Assembly (NCBI GenBank): GCA_964403285.1
Contig: CAYOFG010000007.1
Span: forward strand, 1 to 64,000
Length of the DNA stretch: 64,000 nt
Origin: WVXT01 sp964403285
Lineage (GTDB): Bacteria > UBA6262 > WVXT01
Direction: 5' to 3'
Below the pieces are notes generated by a model. The model was given only the letters and a program-made list of their open reading frames with translations, did no database searches and was not told where the DNA came from. The position numbers and the translations under genes were made by a program. Positions 26,489-33,204 of this stretch are shown in pieces; position 1 is the stretch's first letter, and the number at the start of each line of letters is the position of its first letter.

Positions 26489-28145
26489 CTTTCACTTTTT
26501 CTTCCAATTCTTCCACTATGAACGGCCTTCCGTCGTACTTCAAGATTTTTTCATTAACACTAACGCCATAATTATTAATGAGTCTTGCGAGTTGGCCGGA
26601 CGCATTGTTTTCTACGGAAATAAGTTTTTTTACTCCGGATAACGCCTGCCGGAATTGTTTGATGGGAAAAGGATTAAGAACCATCGGCTGGATTAGCTTC
26701 AACCCTAAGCTCTCTGCCACCTCAACACAAACTCCTTTATTAGAACCCCAGCAAAGGAGTGCGGTATCTTTAGTCTGGTCCCCATACACATTTACGGCCT
26801 TGATATTTTCTATTTCCTCTGCCAAAAATTTTCCTTTGCGCAGGCGTTTTTCCTGCATAAGTGTGGTCTGTCTGGAATCCTCTGTGGTTATGCCAAACTC
26901 GTCATGTTCGTAACTATTTACCTTAATGATTTCGCCCTTGAGAGGGGGAAAAGCCAGAGCCGAAACACCATTTTCCATAATTAAGTATCGTTTATAAGGA
27001 GACTTTCTATCCCATAAAAAGGGTTTTTCTTCTGCTATCTTCTCAATCATATTCACATCGAAATTAAATACGCTTTCTGCCAGCTCTTTATCAGAGAGAA
27101 CGATACTGGGAATTTGGTATTTCCAGCTGATATTCATAGAAATCGCCGACCAGTAATAAGCCTCTTGGGCATCTCCCGGTGCCACAATGAAGCGGACAAA
27201 CTCGCCTTGACCGGCATTCAAAGCAAAATGTAATTCTGTCTGTGCCGAATAAGTGGGAAGGCCCGTGGAAGGACCAGGCCGCTGGCCGAGAATTATAACA
27301 ATGGGTAGCTCAGCCATTCCGGATAAGCTTAACGCCTCGGTCATCAGGCAAAACCCGCCTCCAGAAGTGCCAACTGCTGCTCTCTTACCCGTATAAGCAT
27401 AACCCAAGGCCATCATTATCACACTTATTTCGCTTTCGGGATGAATTACATCTAAACCAAAATCATCAGCTATATCGGCAAGGTAATGCAAGATTGGAGA
27501 ACTGGGAGTCATAGGATAAGCAATATAAGCATTAAGGCCCCCTTTAATGAGACCGAGAGCAGTTGCCTGATTGCCGGTGAGTAAAGGTAGCTTCTCCTGT
27601 TCTAAAGGCTCAACCTTTATCAATTCTTTTGCCTCATCAAAGCCCCGTTTGGCAACTTTTAGATTTAAATCTGTGCCCTTGGTAAACTCCTCTTTCAGGA
27701 CTTTTTCTAATACAGCGAAGTCTATGCCGATAGCTTTAGTGAGTGCACCGATTATACAGGTATTGCGCATTACCTGGGGAGCATTCTCCTCTTTGAGAAT
27801 CTTGCCTAAAGGAAGCCCGAGACAGTAAACACCAGACGTTGTCTTGATTTCATCAGAATCATAAATGTACATACAATCTTTCTTGAGCTCACTCTTATGC
27901 AAATCGAGTGTCTCTTGGTTCAAGGCCAAAATAAAATCCACCTTTTCCCGTATAGCGGCTACCCTATTTCTTGAAGCGCGGATAATAGAGAAAGTATGGC
28001 CGCCTCTGATAAGGGAAGGGTAATCCCGGGAGACATACACACGATACCCCAGCTTATTTAGGAGACGCCCTATAACCGTGCTTGAGCGGTCTATTCCAAA
28101 ACCGGCTTTCCCACCGATCAGTAAAGATATCTCTTTTGTAGCCAT
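26472..28145 (-). CDS. 2-oxoacid:ferredoxin oxidoreductase, fused gamma-alpha subunit
   Basis: This 557-residue protein has the gamma domain first (about 1-185, SLLIGGKAGFGIDRSSTVIG) and the alpha pyrimidine-binding domain next (from about 190, YIAYPMTPSSPILHYL, GTSGGGFCLMTEAL, GQRPGPSTGLPT). The C-terminal transketolase-like domain contains LLCWGSNKGV and NPFPIKQF. With the beta subunit it oxidatively decarboxylates a 2-oxoacid to acyl-CoA and reduces ferredoxin. The ribosome site is AAGGATG. Its extreme C-terminus runs into a palindromic element. Confidence 0.93.
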   Translation of the reverse strand: MATKEISLLIGGKAGFGIDRSSTVIGRLLNKLGYRVYVSRDYPSLIRGGHTFSIIRASRNRVAAIREKVDFILALNQETLDLHKSELKKDCMYIYDSDEIKTTSGVYCLGLPLGKILKEENAPQVMRNTCIIGALTKAIGIDFAVLEKVLKEEFTKGTDLNLKVAKRGFDEAKELIKVEPLEQEKLPLLTGNQATALGLIKGGLNAYIAYPMTPSSPILHYLADIADDFGLDVIHPESEISVIMMALGYAYTGKRAAVGTSGGGFCLMTEALSLSGMAELPIVIILGQRPGPSTGLPTYSAQTELHFALNAGQGEFVRFIVAPGDAQEAYYWSAISMNISWKYQIPSIVLSDKELAESVFNFDVNMIEKIAEEKPFLWDRKSPYKRYLIMENGVSALAFPPLKGEIIKVNSYEHDEFGITTEDSRQTTLMQEKRLRKGKFLAEEIENIKAVNVYGDQTKDTALLCWGSNKGVCVEVAESLGLKLIQPMVLNPFPIKQFRQALSGVKKLISVENNASGQLARLINNYGVSVNEKILKYDGRPFIVEELEEKVKACLPR

Positions 28146-28187
28146 AATTACATCCTTTCTTATTACTCATCAATTCTTTAAAGAAAC

Positions 28188-28307
28188 TTACTTCTTCTCC
28201 CAAAGACGTGCGATTTTATCCAATTTCACAGCTACAAGTATTGTAAATACTATAAACCAGATGAATACTGCCCACCAAAGAAACATCGTATACCCTTCAG
28301 GCTTCAT
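28188..28307 (-). CDS. Small single-span membrane protein (39 aa)
   Basis: A short frame lies 42 bases upstream of the oxidoreductase alpha gene. It encodes one strongly hydrophobic segment (about residues 8-27, FLWWAVFIWFIVFTILVAV) followed by a basic tail, DKIARLWEKK, giving a likely N-out topology. The ribosome site is weak (GGGGTC). The clean membrane-helix design in the same direction as neighbouring genes supports a real gene; its function is unknown. Confidence 0.5.
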   Translation of the reverse strand: MKPEGYTMFLWWAVFIWFIVFTILVAVKLDKIARLWEKK

Positions 28308-28319
28308 TTGACCCCACGA

Positions 28320-28715
28320 TTAATTCCTTGTTGCATCAACATGCGGTAGTTGATGCTCCTTAACATTCTTCAGGGATTCAATTACTTTTATGGCTTCTTT
28401 TCTCGTCAACCTGTTTATATTGCGTTTCTGATAATACTTGTGTATAAAATTGCTAAGATGACTTTGGTCCCAGCCCATTTGTTGGGCAAGATACTTAATA
28501 AAAAGTTTCTGTTTGAAAGTAAGGCCATAAGCATTAAGGCGATAATGCTTACTGCGAACAAAATAATTCATCAACTTTCTAAACTTTATATCATCCAGTT
28601 CTTTGGCGCTTCTTACACCAGCGGCAGCCTGAAGAATATCTCGGTACTCTTTGTCTTTTAACTTAAGTTCTTTCTTAACAATATGGATGAGTGCTAATTT
28701 CTTCTTGTCTATCAT
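28320..28715 (-). CDS. GemA/Gp16-like protein (DUF1018), phage-derived
   Basis: This 131-residue protein resembles the Mu-like GemA/Gp16 (DUF1018) family. It has the N-terminal KKKLALIHIVKKELKLKD-type helix, YRDILQAAAGVRSAKEL, and the C-terminal helical half with LTFKQKLFIKYLAQQMGW. In Mu-like phages the protein modulates host gyrase and gene expression. No other phage gene is nearby, so it looks domesticated or left over. There is no clear ribosome site. Confidence 0.7.
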   Translation of the reverse strand: MIDKKKLALIHIVKKELKLKDKEYRDILQAAAGVRSAKELDDIKFRKLMNYFVRSKHYRLNAYGLTFKQKLFIKYLAQQMGWDQSHLSNFIHKYYQKRNINRLTRKEAIKVIESLKNVKEHQLPHVDATRN

Positions 28716-28727
28716 ATATAGATACTT

Positions 28728-28835
28728 TTAAAATGGACAGGCACTTCCAGCACATCCACGTATCTGGCTGCTTTTAAAAGGGCCATAGAGCCCCGACCTG
28801 CGGCAATGGTGTATATCTATTTTTACCTTATACAT
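28728..28835 (-). CDS. Uncertain 35-aa ORF, possibly a decayed ferredoxin start
   Basis: The ATG at 28833-28835 lies inside the end of the hemerythrin gene. The product starts MYKVKIDIHHC, like the N-terminus of small ferredoxins, and has two more Cys near the end (GCAGSAC). The CxxCxxC pattern is not intact. It may be a translationally coupled micro-protein or a broken ferredoxin gene. Confidence 0.3.
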   Translation of the reverse strand: MYKVKIDIHHCRRSGLYGPFKSSQIRGCAGSACPF

Positions 28836-29394
28836 TTTTGAGCTTCTCTATTTGCTCTACCGTCTGGCCATATTTCTTGTGGATCAATGCCTTATCAAAT
28901 TCCCAGAATTCCCCAAGCATATCTTCCTTTTCTTTCCGGCTGAAATAGTCCATGCAGGGAAGGAAGAAATGCTTATCTTCTTTTTCGATGTGCTGGGGAT
29001 AAAGTTTTACTAAGGCCTTCAAGCAATTTAACACATCACTCTTTGCCTTTTTATCGCCATTTTCGTATCTGTCATTAGCCCCGATGAGCTCCTTCAGTGT
29101 CTTTCTCCCGTATTTATGCTCGTCTGTAAGCTGGTTCATTGTCTGGGAGTGCTCTTTTGAAAGTTTTCTTTTAGCGAGCTCCCTAAAAAGAATATCTTCT
29201 TCCTTCCCGTGATGGCACTCGTCAGCATACGTCTTCATAAAATCGGCCGCTTCCTTAATAAGAAAGGTGTCCAAATCCGAGCCTGACTCCAGGTTTTCCG
29301 TCTCTTTTTTAAGCACAGCTATCATGCGTTCTATCAGCCTGTGCTCTTTCATTAAGGGGCCGGCGGGCAAAATACGCTCTTTCGATTCTTTCAT
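28828..29394 (-). CDS. Hemerythrin-domain protein
   Basis: This 188-residue helical protein has a hemerythrin HHE pattern: EHRLIERM near the start, ADECHHGKEEDILF in the middle and LYPQHIEKEDKHFF towards the end. These supply the His and Glu ligands of an oxygen-bridged diiron site. It resembles the bacterial HHE proteins used in oxygen or nitric-oxide handling. The start has a GGGGAAG ribosome site. It is transcribed after a desulforedoxin-like mini-gene and a CBS-domain gene. Confidence 0.9.
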   Translation of the reverse strand: MKESKERILPAGPLMKEHRLIERMIAVLKKETENLESGSDLDTFLIKEAADFMKTYADECHHGKEEDILFRELAKRKLSKEHSQTMNQLTDEHKYGRKTLKELIGANDRYENGDKKAKSDVLNCLKALVKLYPQHIEKEDKHFFLPCMDYFSRKEKEDMLGEFWEFDKALIHKKYGQTVEQIEKLKNV

Positions 29395-29429
29395 GACTTC
29401 CCCTTAGAGTAAGAAACTCTTTTTATGGC

Positions 29430-29594
29430 TTACTTTTTAGCGCTTCTCTTCGTCTTGGCACGGCTAGCCTTTCTCATCGGCTTTCCGCAACACCAAATCG
29501 TTGTAGCAGAGGCGCCACAGCAGTCGACTATTACTTCCCTACCACAGGGAATACATACTAATCTTGAACCTTTTTTCAATTTTGTCTTCGCCAT
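29430..29594 (-). CDS. Cys-rich desulforedoxin-like mini-protein (54 aa)
   Basis: The ATG at 29592-29594 follows AAGGAGGAGG. The protein has C14-x2-C17, an extra C25-C26 pair, and C35-C36 in WCCGKPM, then a strongly basic tail (RKASRAKTKRSAKK). The outer four Cys fit the desulforedoxin iron site. The extra pair and basic tail, which could contact nucleic acid or a membrane surface, are unusual. It lies between the hemerythrin and CBS genes. Confidence 0.78.
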   Translation of the reverse strand: MAKTKLKKGSRLVCIPCGREVIVDCCGASATTIWCCGKPMRKASRAKTKRSAKK

Positions 29595-29653
29595 CTTATA
29601 CCTCCTCCTTTGTTCACCTACGCAGAAGACCACGGATGTAAGCCACAGAAGAT

Positions 29654-30073
29654 TCATTTGTTAGGTGTAGAAACTTTTTCTAAAATTTCACAGGCAACTT
29701 TCTGTCCACCGCGTGTTGACAGGTCTCCCAACGAAATTATCCCCACGAGTTTTTTGTTATGATCCATAACCGGAAGTCTCCTAATCTTCTTCTTTTCCAT
29801 CCTGTGAGCGATTTTGTTTATTTCCTCATCCTCAAGGCAAAATTCGACTTCCGGACTCATCACTTCGGTAACCTTTTCACTGTTTGGGTCCTTGCCTTCT
29901 GCTGTTGAGCGTAACACGATGTCGCGGTCCGTAAGCATGCCTAGTAATTTTTGACCGTCACAAACTGGCAAAACTCCTACGTCGAGTGTTTTCATCTTAT
30001 CTGCCGCCTCACTAAGCGAGGCCTGCGGAGTTATCCATGTTACATTTCTTGTCATTACATCTTTTGCTTTCAT
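29654..30073 (-). CDS. CBS-domain pair protein
   Basis: This 139-residue protein consists of two CBS motifs: KDVMTRNVTWITPQ with VGVLPVCDG and LTDRDIVLR, then VTEVMSPEV with IRRLPVMDHN and LVGIISLGDL. CBS pairs bind adenine nucleotides and sense energy state. It has no attached enzyme domain. The ATG has a GGAGGAG ribosome site. Its place between diiron-protein genes suggests stress control, but nothing direct shows it. Confidence 0.9.
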   Translation of the reverse strand: MKAKDVMTRNVTWITPQASLSEAADKMKTLDVGVLPVCDGQKLLGMLTDRDIVLRSTAEGKDPNSEKVTEVMSPEVEFCLEDEEINKIAHRMEKKKIRRLPVMDHNKKLVGIISLGDLSTRGGQKVACEILEKVSTPNK

Positions 30074-30097
30074 CAGTACTCCTCCTTTTTTATAAAT

Positions 30098-30541
30098 TTA
30101 AACTCCTAACAACAGAGAGAGCTCAGATACATGCTCCTGTTCATCAATTACCACATGCCGGATGACGTGCTCAAGAGTCTCAAACTTATATTGCAGATTC
30201 TCCTTATTATTGGTTACTTTCTTATAAATTTGTTTATAAACATCAATTGCCTCCTTCTCATTCTTAAGATTGACTTCAAGAATGGTCTTGGTATCTTCTG
30301 CCCTGTGTGTCTCGGCAATCCCCATGGTCGGCTCCCCACCCAAATAACCTCCGATGAGGTTACGAAACATACCTTCATGCTTTTCCTCATCTGAGGCGAT
30401 CTCTTTAAGCCGTTCTATTATCTTCTCTGCGCCACTACCTTTTATAAGTTCGGCGTGGGCAAGGTACTGAATACGGGCTGCATGCTCAAGCTCCAAGGCC
30501 CTATTCAACATCTCTACCAATTCTTTCTTTATATCTGCCAT
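30098..30541 (-). CDS. Ferritin-like diiron protein (bacterioferritin-type), copy 1
   Basis: This 147-residue four-helix protein has iron ligands in ALELEHAARIQYLAH, SDEEKHEGMF, NEKEAIDVY and IDEQEHVSEL. It probably stores iron or consumes peroxide. It is a clear paralogue of 31468-31911, with nearly the same helix motifs and the same IGGYLGGEPTMGI-type loop. The start is ATG 30539-30541 with AGGAGGG; a TTG two codons earlier is less likely. Confidence 0.9.
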   Translation of the reverse strand: MADIKKELVEMLNRALELEHAARIQYLAHAELIKGSGAEKIIERLKEIASDEEKHEGMFRNLIGGYLGGEPTMGIAETHRAEDTKTILEVNLKNEKEAIDVYKQIYKKVTNNKENLQYKFETLEHVIRHVVIDEQEHVSELSLLLGV

Positions 30542-30557
30542 TTTCAACCCTCCTTTT

Positions 30558-30893
30558 TTATCCCCATTTTCCCTTACTTATATGTACCTCTATCTCAGCC
30601 TTGATGAACTGAGAGATGAGTTTTGCTTCGTCTCTTGCTCTCGTAAATATAGCTACGCAAGCAGGATCCAAAGCATCCTTTATGCCTGCCTCAGCAATTG
30701 AATGAACCTGATCGAGAACTGTCATAAGCCCCATGTGGAGTTGATTTGAGTACCTTGCTCTGTCAACGAGTTTTGCTTTATCATCTCCCAGTTTTGCGAA
30801 CTTTTCTTTTGGGGAACCACAACGAGGGCATTTATCAGGAGCTTCATTCCCATCAAAAACGTAATTACATACACCGCATTTAAACTTTGCCAT
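30558..30893 (-). CDS. Rubredoxin-type knuckle with helical C-terminal domain, copy 2
   Basis: This 111-residue protein matches the one at 13045-13380 almost residue for residue (KCGVCNYVFDG, KCPRCGSPKEKF, and the ending AEIEVHISKGKWG). It has the four Cys of a rubredoxin-like iron site and a helical C-terminal half. Its position between two ferritin-like genes suggests that it feeds them electrons. It was probably duplicated together with part of the redox cluster. Confidence 0.82.
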   Translation of the reverse strand: MAKFKCGVCNYVFDGNEAPDKCPRCGSPKEKFAKLGDDKAKLVDRARYSNQLHMGLMTVLDQVHSIAEAGIKDALDPACVAIFTRARDEAKLISQFIKAEIEVHISKGKWG

Positions 30894-30911
30894 CTTGTCA
30901 CCTCCTTTTTA

Positions 30912-31094
30912 TTATTCCTCTATAGATATAGCCGCAACCGGACATTCGTTGGCTGCCTTATTGCTACACTCTCGGCTGTCTTTGGGCACAACATCTACCA
31001 ATACTTTTGCCTTATCGCCTTCCATTTCAAAAACCTCCGGGCAGGTTTGTGTACAAAGTGTGCAGTCTGTACATGCAAATTGCATTTTTCCCAT
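30912..31094 (-). CDS. Small ferredoxin overlapping the superoxide reductase gene
   Basis: This 60-residue ferredoxin has C8-x2-C11-x2-C14-x3-C18-P and a late Cys in NECPVAAI, the pattern of a single-cluster ferredoxin (C11, C14, C18 and the late Cys as likely ligands). The middle is acidic and the C-terminus ends in ISIEE. The first 34 codons overlap, in another frame, the C-terminal codons of the superoxide reductase gene. AUG codons at residues 1 and 4 are both possible starts. It likely donates electrons to the diiron or superoxide-reducing partners. Confidence 0.85.
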   Translation of the reverse strand: MGKMQFACTDCTLCTQTCPEVFEMEGDKAKVLVDVVPKDSRECSNKAANECPVAAISIEE

Positions 31095-31417
31095 ACCTTA
31101 AGAGGGCCATGAGCATGGCTGAGCTTAACCGTAAAAGAGGTTTTAGGGAAACTGGCTCCTCCGCTGAAACTGGCATGACCAAGAAAGGTATCACCGCAAT
31201 AAAGCTCAACCCACTCAATAAAGTGGCCAGGCTCGTTCGGGTGAACTAAGAGTCTTCCCACCTCTATTTTCACCTCAAACGGCTCATCCTTTTTAACCTT
31301 ATCCGGCGCCTCAATTACGGGGATATGTTTTTTCTCAAGGTCTGTAAGGTTATTTTTATCCTTTGGCTCATTTACCCCACATAAAATATCCTCTTCGCAT
31401 ATCCATTGCCTTTCCAT
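30995..31417 (-). CDS. Superoxide reductase (neelaredoxin type) with an altered C-terminus
   Basis: This 140-residue protein from ATG 31415-31417 (behind AGGAGGTGG) has the Fe(His)4Cys site. Numbering from the GTG three codons earlier, the ligands are H34 in EKKHIPVIEAP, H62 and H68 in HPNEPGHFIEW, and C115 and H118 in EKCNLH. It reduces superoxide to peroxide without making oxygen. The family normally ends soon after CNIHGLWE. Here the frame goes straight from CNLH into 25 unrelated residues that are the ferredoxin gene read in another frame. The original end therefore seems to have been lost at a junction. Confidence 0.85.
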   Translation of the reverse strand: MERQWICEEDILCGVNEPKDKNNLTDLEKKHIPVIEAPDKVKKDEPFEVKIEVGRLLVHPNEPGHFIEWVELYCGDTFLGHASFSGGASFPKTSFTVKLSHAHGPLKVWEKCNLHVQTAHFVHKPARRFLKWKAIRQKYW

Positions 31418-31467
31418 CTCTACCACCTCCTTTTACCTTTGACATCAAAAGATTCAAAGCTCTCTTT

Positions 31468-31911
31468 TTATCTTCCCAACAAGAGAGAAAGTTCAACAAC
31501 ATGCTCTTCTTCGTCAATTATTACATGGCGAATATCATGCTCAACAGTTTCAAATTCATACTGCAGTTCTTTTTTATTATTGATTACCTCCTCATATATC
31601 TTTCTGTAAAAGTCAATTGCCTCCTTCTCGTTCTTAAGATTTACTTCAAGAATATCCTTTGTATCTTTTGCCTTGTGCGTCTCGGCAAGCCCCATGCTCG
31701 GCTCTCCTCCCAAATAACTGCCAATAAGATTGCGAAACATACCTTCGTGCTTTTCTTCATCAGAGGCGAGTTCTTTAAGACGCTCTACGATTTTCTCCGC
31801 AGCGAGGCCTTTTATCAGCTCTGCATGGGCAAGATACTGTATTCTTGCTGAATGTTCTAATTCCAAAGCCTGGTTTAACATATTTACCAATTTTTCTTTA
31901 ACACTTGCCAT
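31468..31911 (-). CDS. Ferritin-like diiron protein, copy 2
   Basis: This 147-residue paralogue of 30098-30541 has the same four-helix ligand set (LELEHSARIQYLAH, SDEEKHEGMF, NEKEAIDFY, IDEEEHVVEL) and the YLGGEPSMGL loop. AAGGAGG precedes the ATG. With the first copy it brackets the rubredoxin-like, ferredoxin and superoxide reductase genes. Confidence 0.9.
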   Translation of the reverse strand: MASVKEKLVNMLNQALELEHSARIQYLAHAELIKGLAAEKIVERLKELASDEEKHEGMFRNLIGSYLGGEPSMGLAETHKAKDTKDILEVNLKNEKEAIDFYRKIYEEVINNKKELQYEFETVEHDIRHVIIDEEEHVVELSLLLGR

Positions 31912-31929
31912 TTTAAATACCTCCTTTTT

Positions 31930-32058
31930 TTATTCTTTCTTCATCGGTTGTCCACAGCAACTTTTTACCTTTTCGTCTTCTTTAGCCTCCCGAATTTCCT
32001 CCTTGCCGCATACTGTACTTTCATACGGCGCTTTTTCTTTGGTGAACAACTTCCCCAT
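31930..32058 (-). CDS. Desulforedoxin-like mini-protein with one Cys replaced by Ser (42 aa)
   Basis: The ATG at 32056-32058 follows AAAGGAGGTG. Its ending CCGQPM matches the other mini-proteins. The first knuckle reads SxxC (S14, C17) instead of CxxC, so only three Cys of the expected four are present. It either binds iron with a Ser or external ligand or no longer binds it. The interior is highly charged (REAKEDEK). Confidence 0.65.
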   Translation of the reverse strand: MGKLFTKEKAPYESTVCGKEEIREAKEDEKVKSCCGQPMKKE

Positions 32059-32068
32059 CCCATTGTTA

Positions 32069-32443
32069 TCACCTCCTTTCAAATGTAATAGAATTAATAA
32101 AATCCAGTAGTGATTCATCGCTAAATGGTTTCTGTAAAAAACCTTTCGCTCCTGCCTCCATTACCCGCTCACGGTCACCAGCCTGTGCGTGGGCGGTAAT
32201 AAAAATAATATGTAATCTTGAACACAAGGCGTTTAACTTTTTCTGGAGCTCAAAGCCATCTATGTCAGGCATCCGAATATCCAAAATCAAAATACCTTGC
32301 GTATCCGGGGGGACGGAATCTAAAAAGCCTTGTGCCGAATTAAATGTCTCCGCATAAAATCCGGCTGACTTCATTAGTCGGCTGAGCGCTCTGCGTACAG
32401 ATTCGTCGTCATCAACTACATAGATTTTTGGTTTAGTCTTCAT
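32069..32443 (-). CDS. Stand-alone response-regulator receiver domain
   Basis: This 124-residue CheY-like receiver has YVVDDDESV, the phospho-acceptor Asp in LILDIRMPDIDG, the Thr in FITAHAQ and Lys in LQKPFS. It has no output domain. It is closest in style to FixJ receivers, and the next genes are a FixJ-like regulator and a PAS histidine kinase, so it may be a phosphate sink or branch of that system. Confidence 0.92.
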   Translation of the reverse strand: MKTKPKIYVVDDDESVRRALSRLMKSAGFYAETFNSAQGFLDSVPPDTQGILILDIRMPDIDGFELQKKLNALCSRLHIIFITAHAQAGDRERVMEAGAKGFLQKPFSDESLLDFINSITFERR

Positions 32444-32510
32444 CTTCAGGAGTGATGATAGCAGATGGGAAGAATGTTGTAAATTGGACCTTAGTCCAAT
32501 AAGGGAAGGA

Positions 32511-33137
32511 TTACTTTTGGGCTGGGGTTATTCCGCACTTTTGGGTAAGGCGGACAAGTTCGGCTACTGATATAACCTGCATCTTTTGCATCACACGGCC
32601 GCGGTGAACTTTAATCGTCTTCTCAGTAACCTTTAGCTGGGAAGCAATTTGCTTGTTTAACATTCCGGTAATTACCCAGCGTAAAACCTGGTATTCCCGA
32701 GGAGTAAGGCTAGTGACCCTACGCTCGATTTTTGTCTTTTCAGCCTCGTCTTTTCGTTTCTCTACATCCTTATCTATGGCTCGGTCAATAGCAGAAAGCA
32801 ATTCTTTATCATCAAAAGGCTTGGGCAAAAAATCTACCGCTCCGTCTTTCATTGCTTTAACACTCATAGGAATGTTACCGTGACCGGTGATAAATATAAT
32901 AGGTAAAGAAATACCCTTTTGGGCGAGCTCTTTTTGAAGGTCAATACCGCTTAGGCCTGGCATACGCACATCAAGAACTAAGCAACTAGGGCCGCTATAA
33001 CGTTTGCGTTGCAGAAACTCTTCGCTAGAGGCAAATGTCTCCACCTTGAATCCCACTGACTTAATTAACCTCTCTAAGCCCTTGCGGACCGAAGGGTCGT
33101 CATCTGCGATGAATACCATGGGGGCAGACTTTTTCAT
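32511..33137 (-). CDS. FixJ-like response regulator (receiver + LuxR HTH)
   Basis: This 208-residue protein has a receiver domain (about 5-120) with the acceptor Asp in LVLDVRMPGLSG, FITGHGNIPMSVKAM and LPKPFDDKELL, as in FixJ. The C-terminal LuxR-type HTH (about 145-205) reads LTPREYQVLRWV and NKQIASQLKVTEKTIKVHR. It should activate transcription when phosphorylated by the kinase at 33201. The neighbourhood of oxygen-defence genes makes a redox or oxygen signal plausible. Confidence 0.93.
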   Translation of the reverse strand: MKKSAPMVFIADDDPSVRKGLERLIKSVGFKVETFASSEEFLQRKRYSGPSCLVLDVRMPGLSGIDLQKELAQKGISLPIIFITGHGNIPMSVKAMKDGAVDFLPKPFDDKELLSAIDRAIDKDVEKRKDEAEKTKIERRVTSLTPREYQVLRWVITGMLNKQIASQLKVTEKTIKVHRGRVMQKMQVISVAELVRLTQKCGITPAQK

Positions 33138-33175
33138 TTTTCTACTTCTACTGTTTATTTCCTCCGTTGCTCAGG

Positions 33176-33204
33176 ATGAACCCTGAGCCTGTCAAAGGGT
33201 TCAT
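33176..33204. repeat. Small palindrome at the end of the kinase gene
   Basis: ATGAACCC (33176-33183) pairs with GGGTTCAT (33197-33204) around TGAGCCTGTCAAA. The kinase stop codon lies in it. It lacks a T-tract, so it looks like a dispersed palindromic repeat more than a terminator. Confidence 0.5.

Noticed and set aside
28320..28715. Prophage around the GemA-like gene
   Set aside because: No integrase, structural or lysis genes nearby; only one phage-like gene is present.
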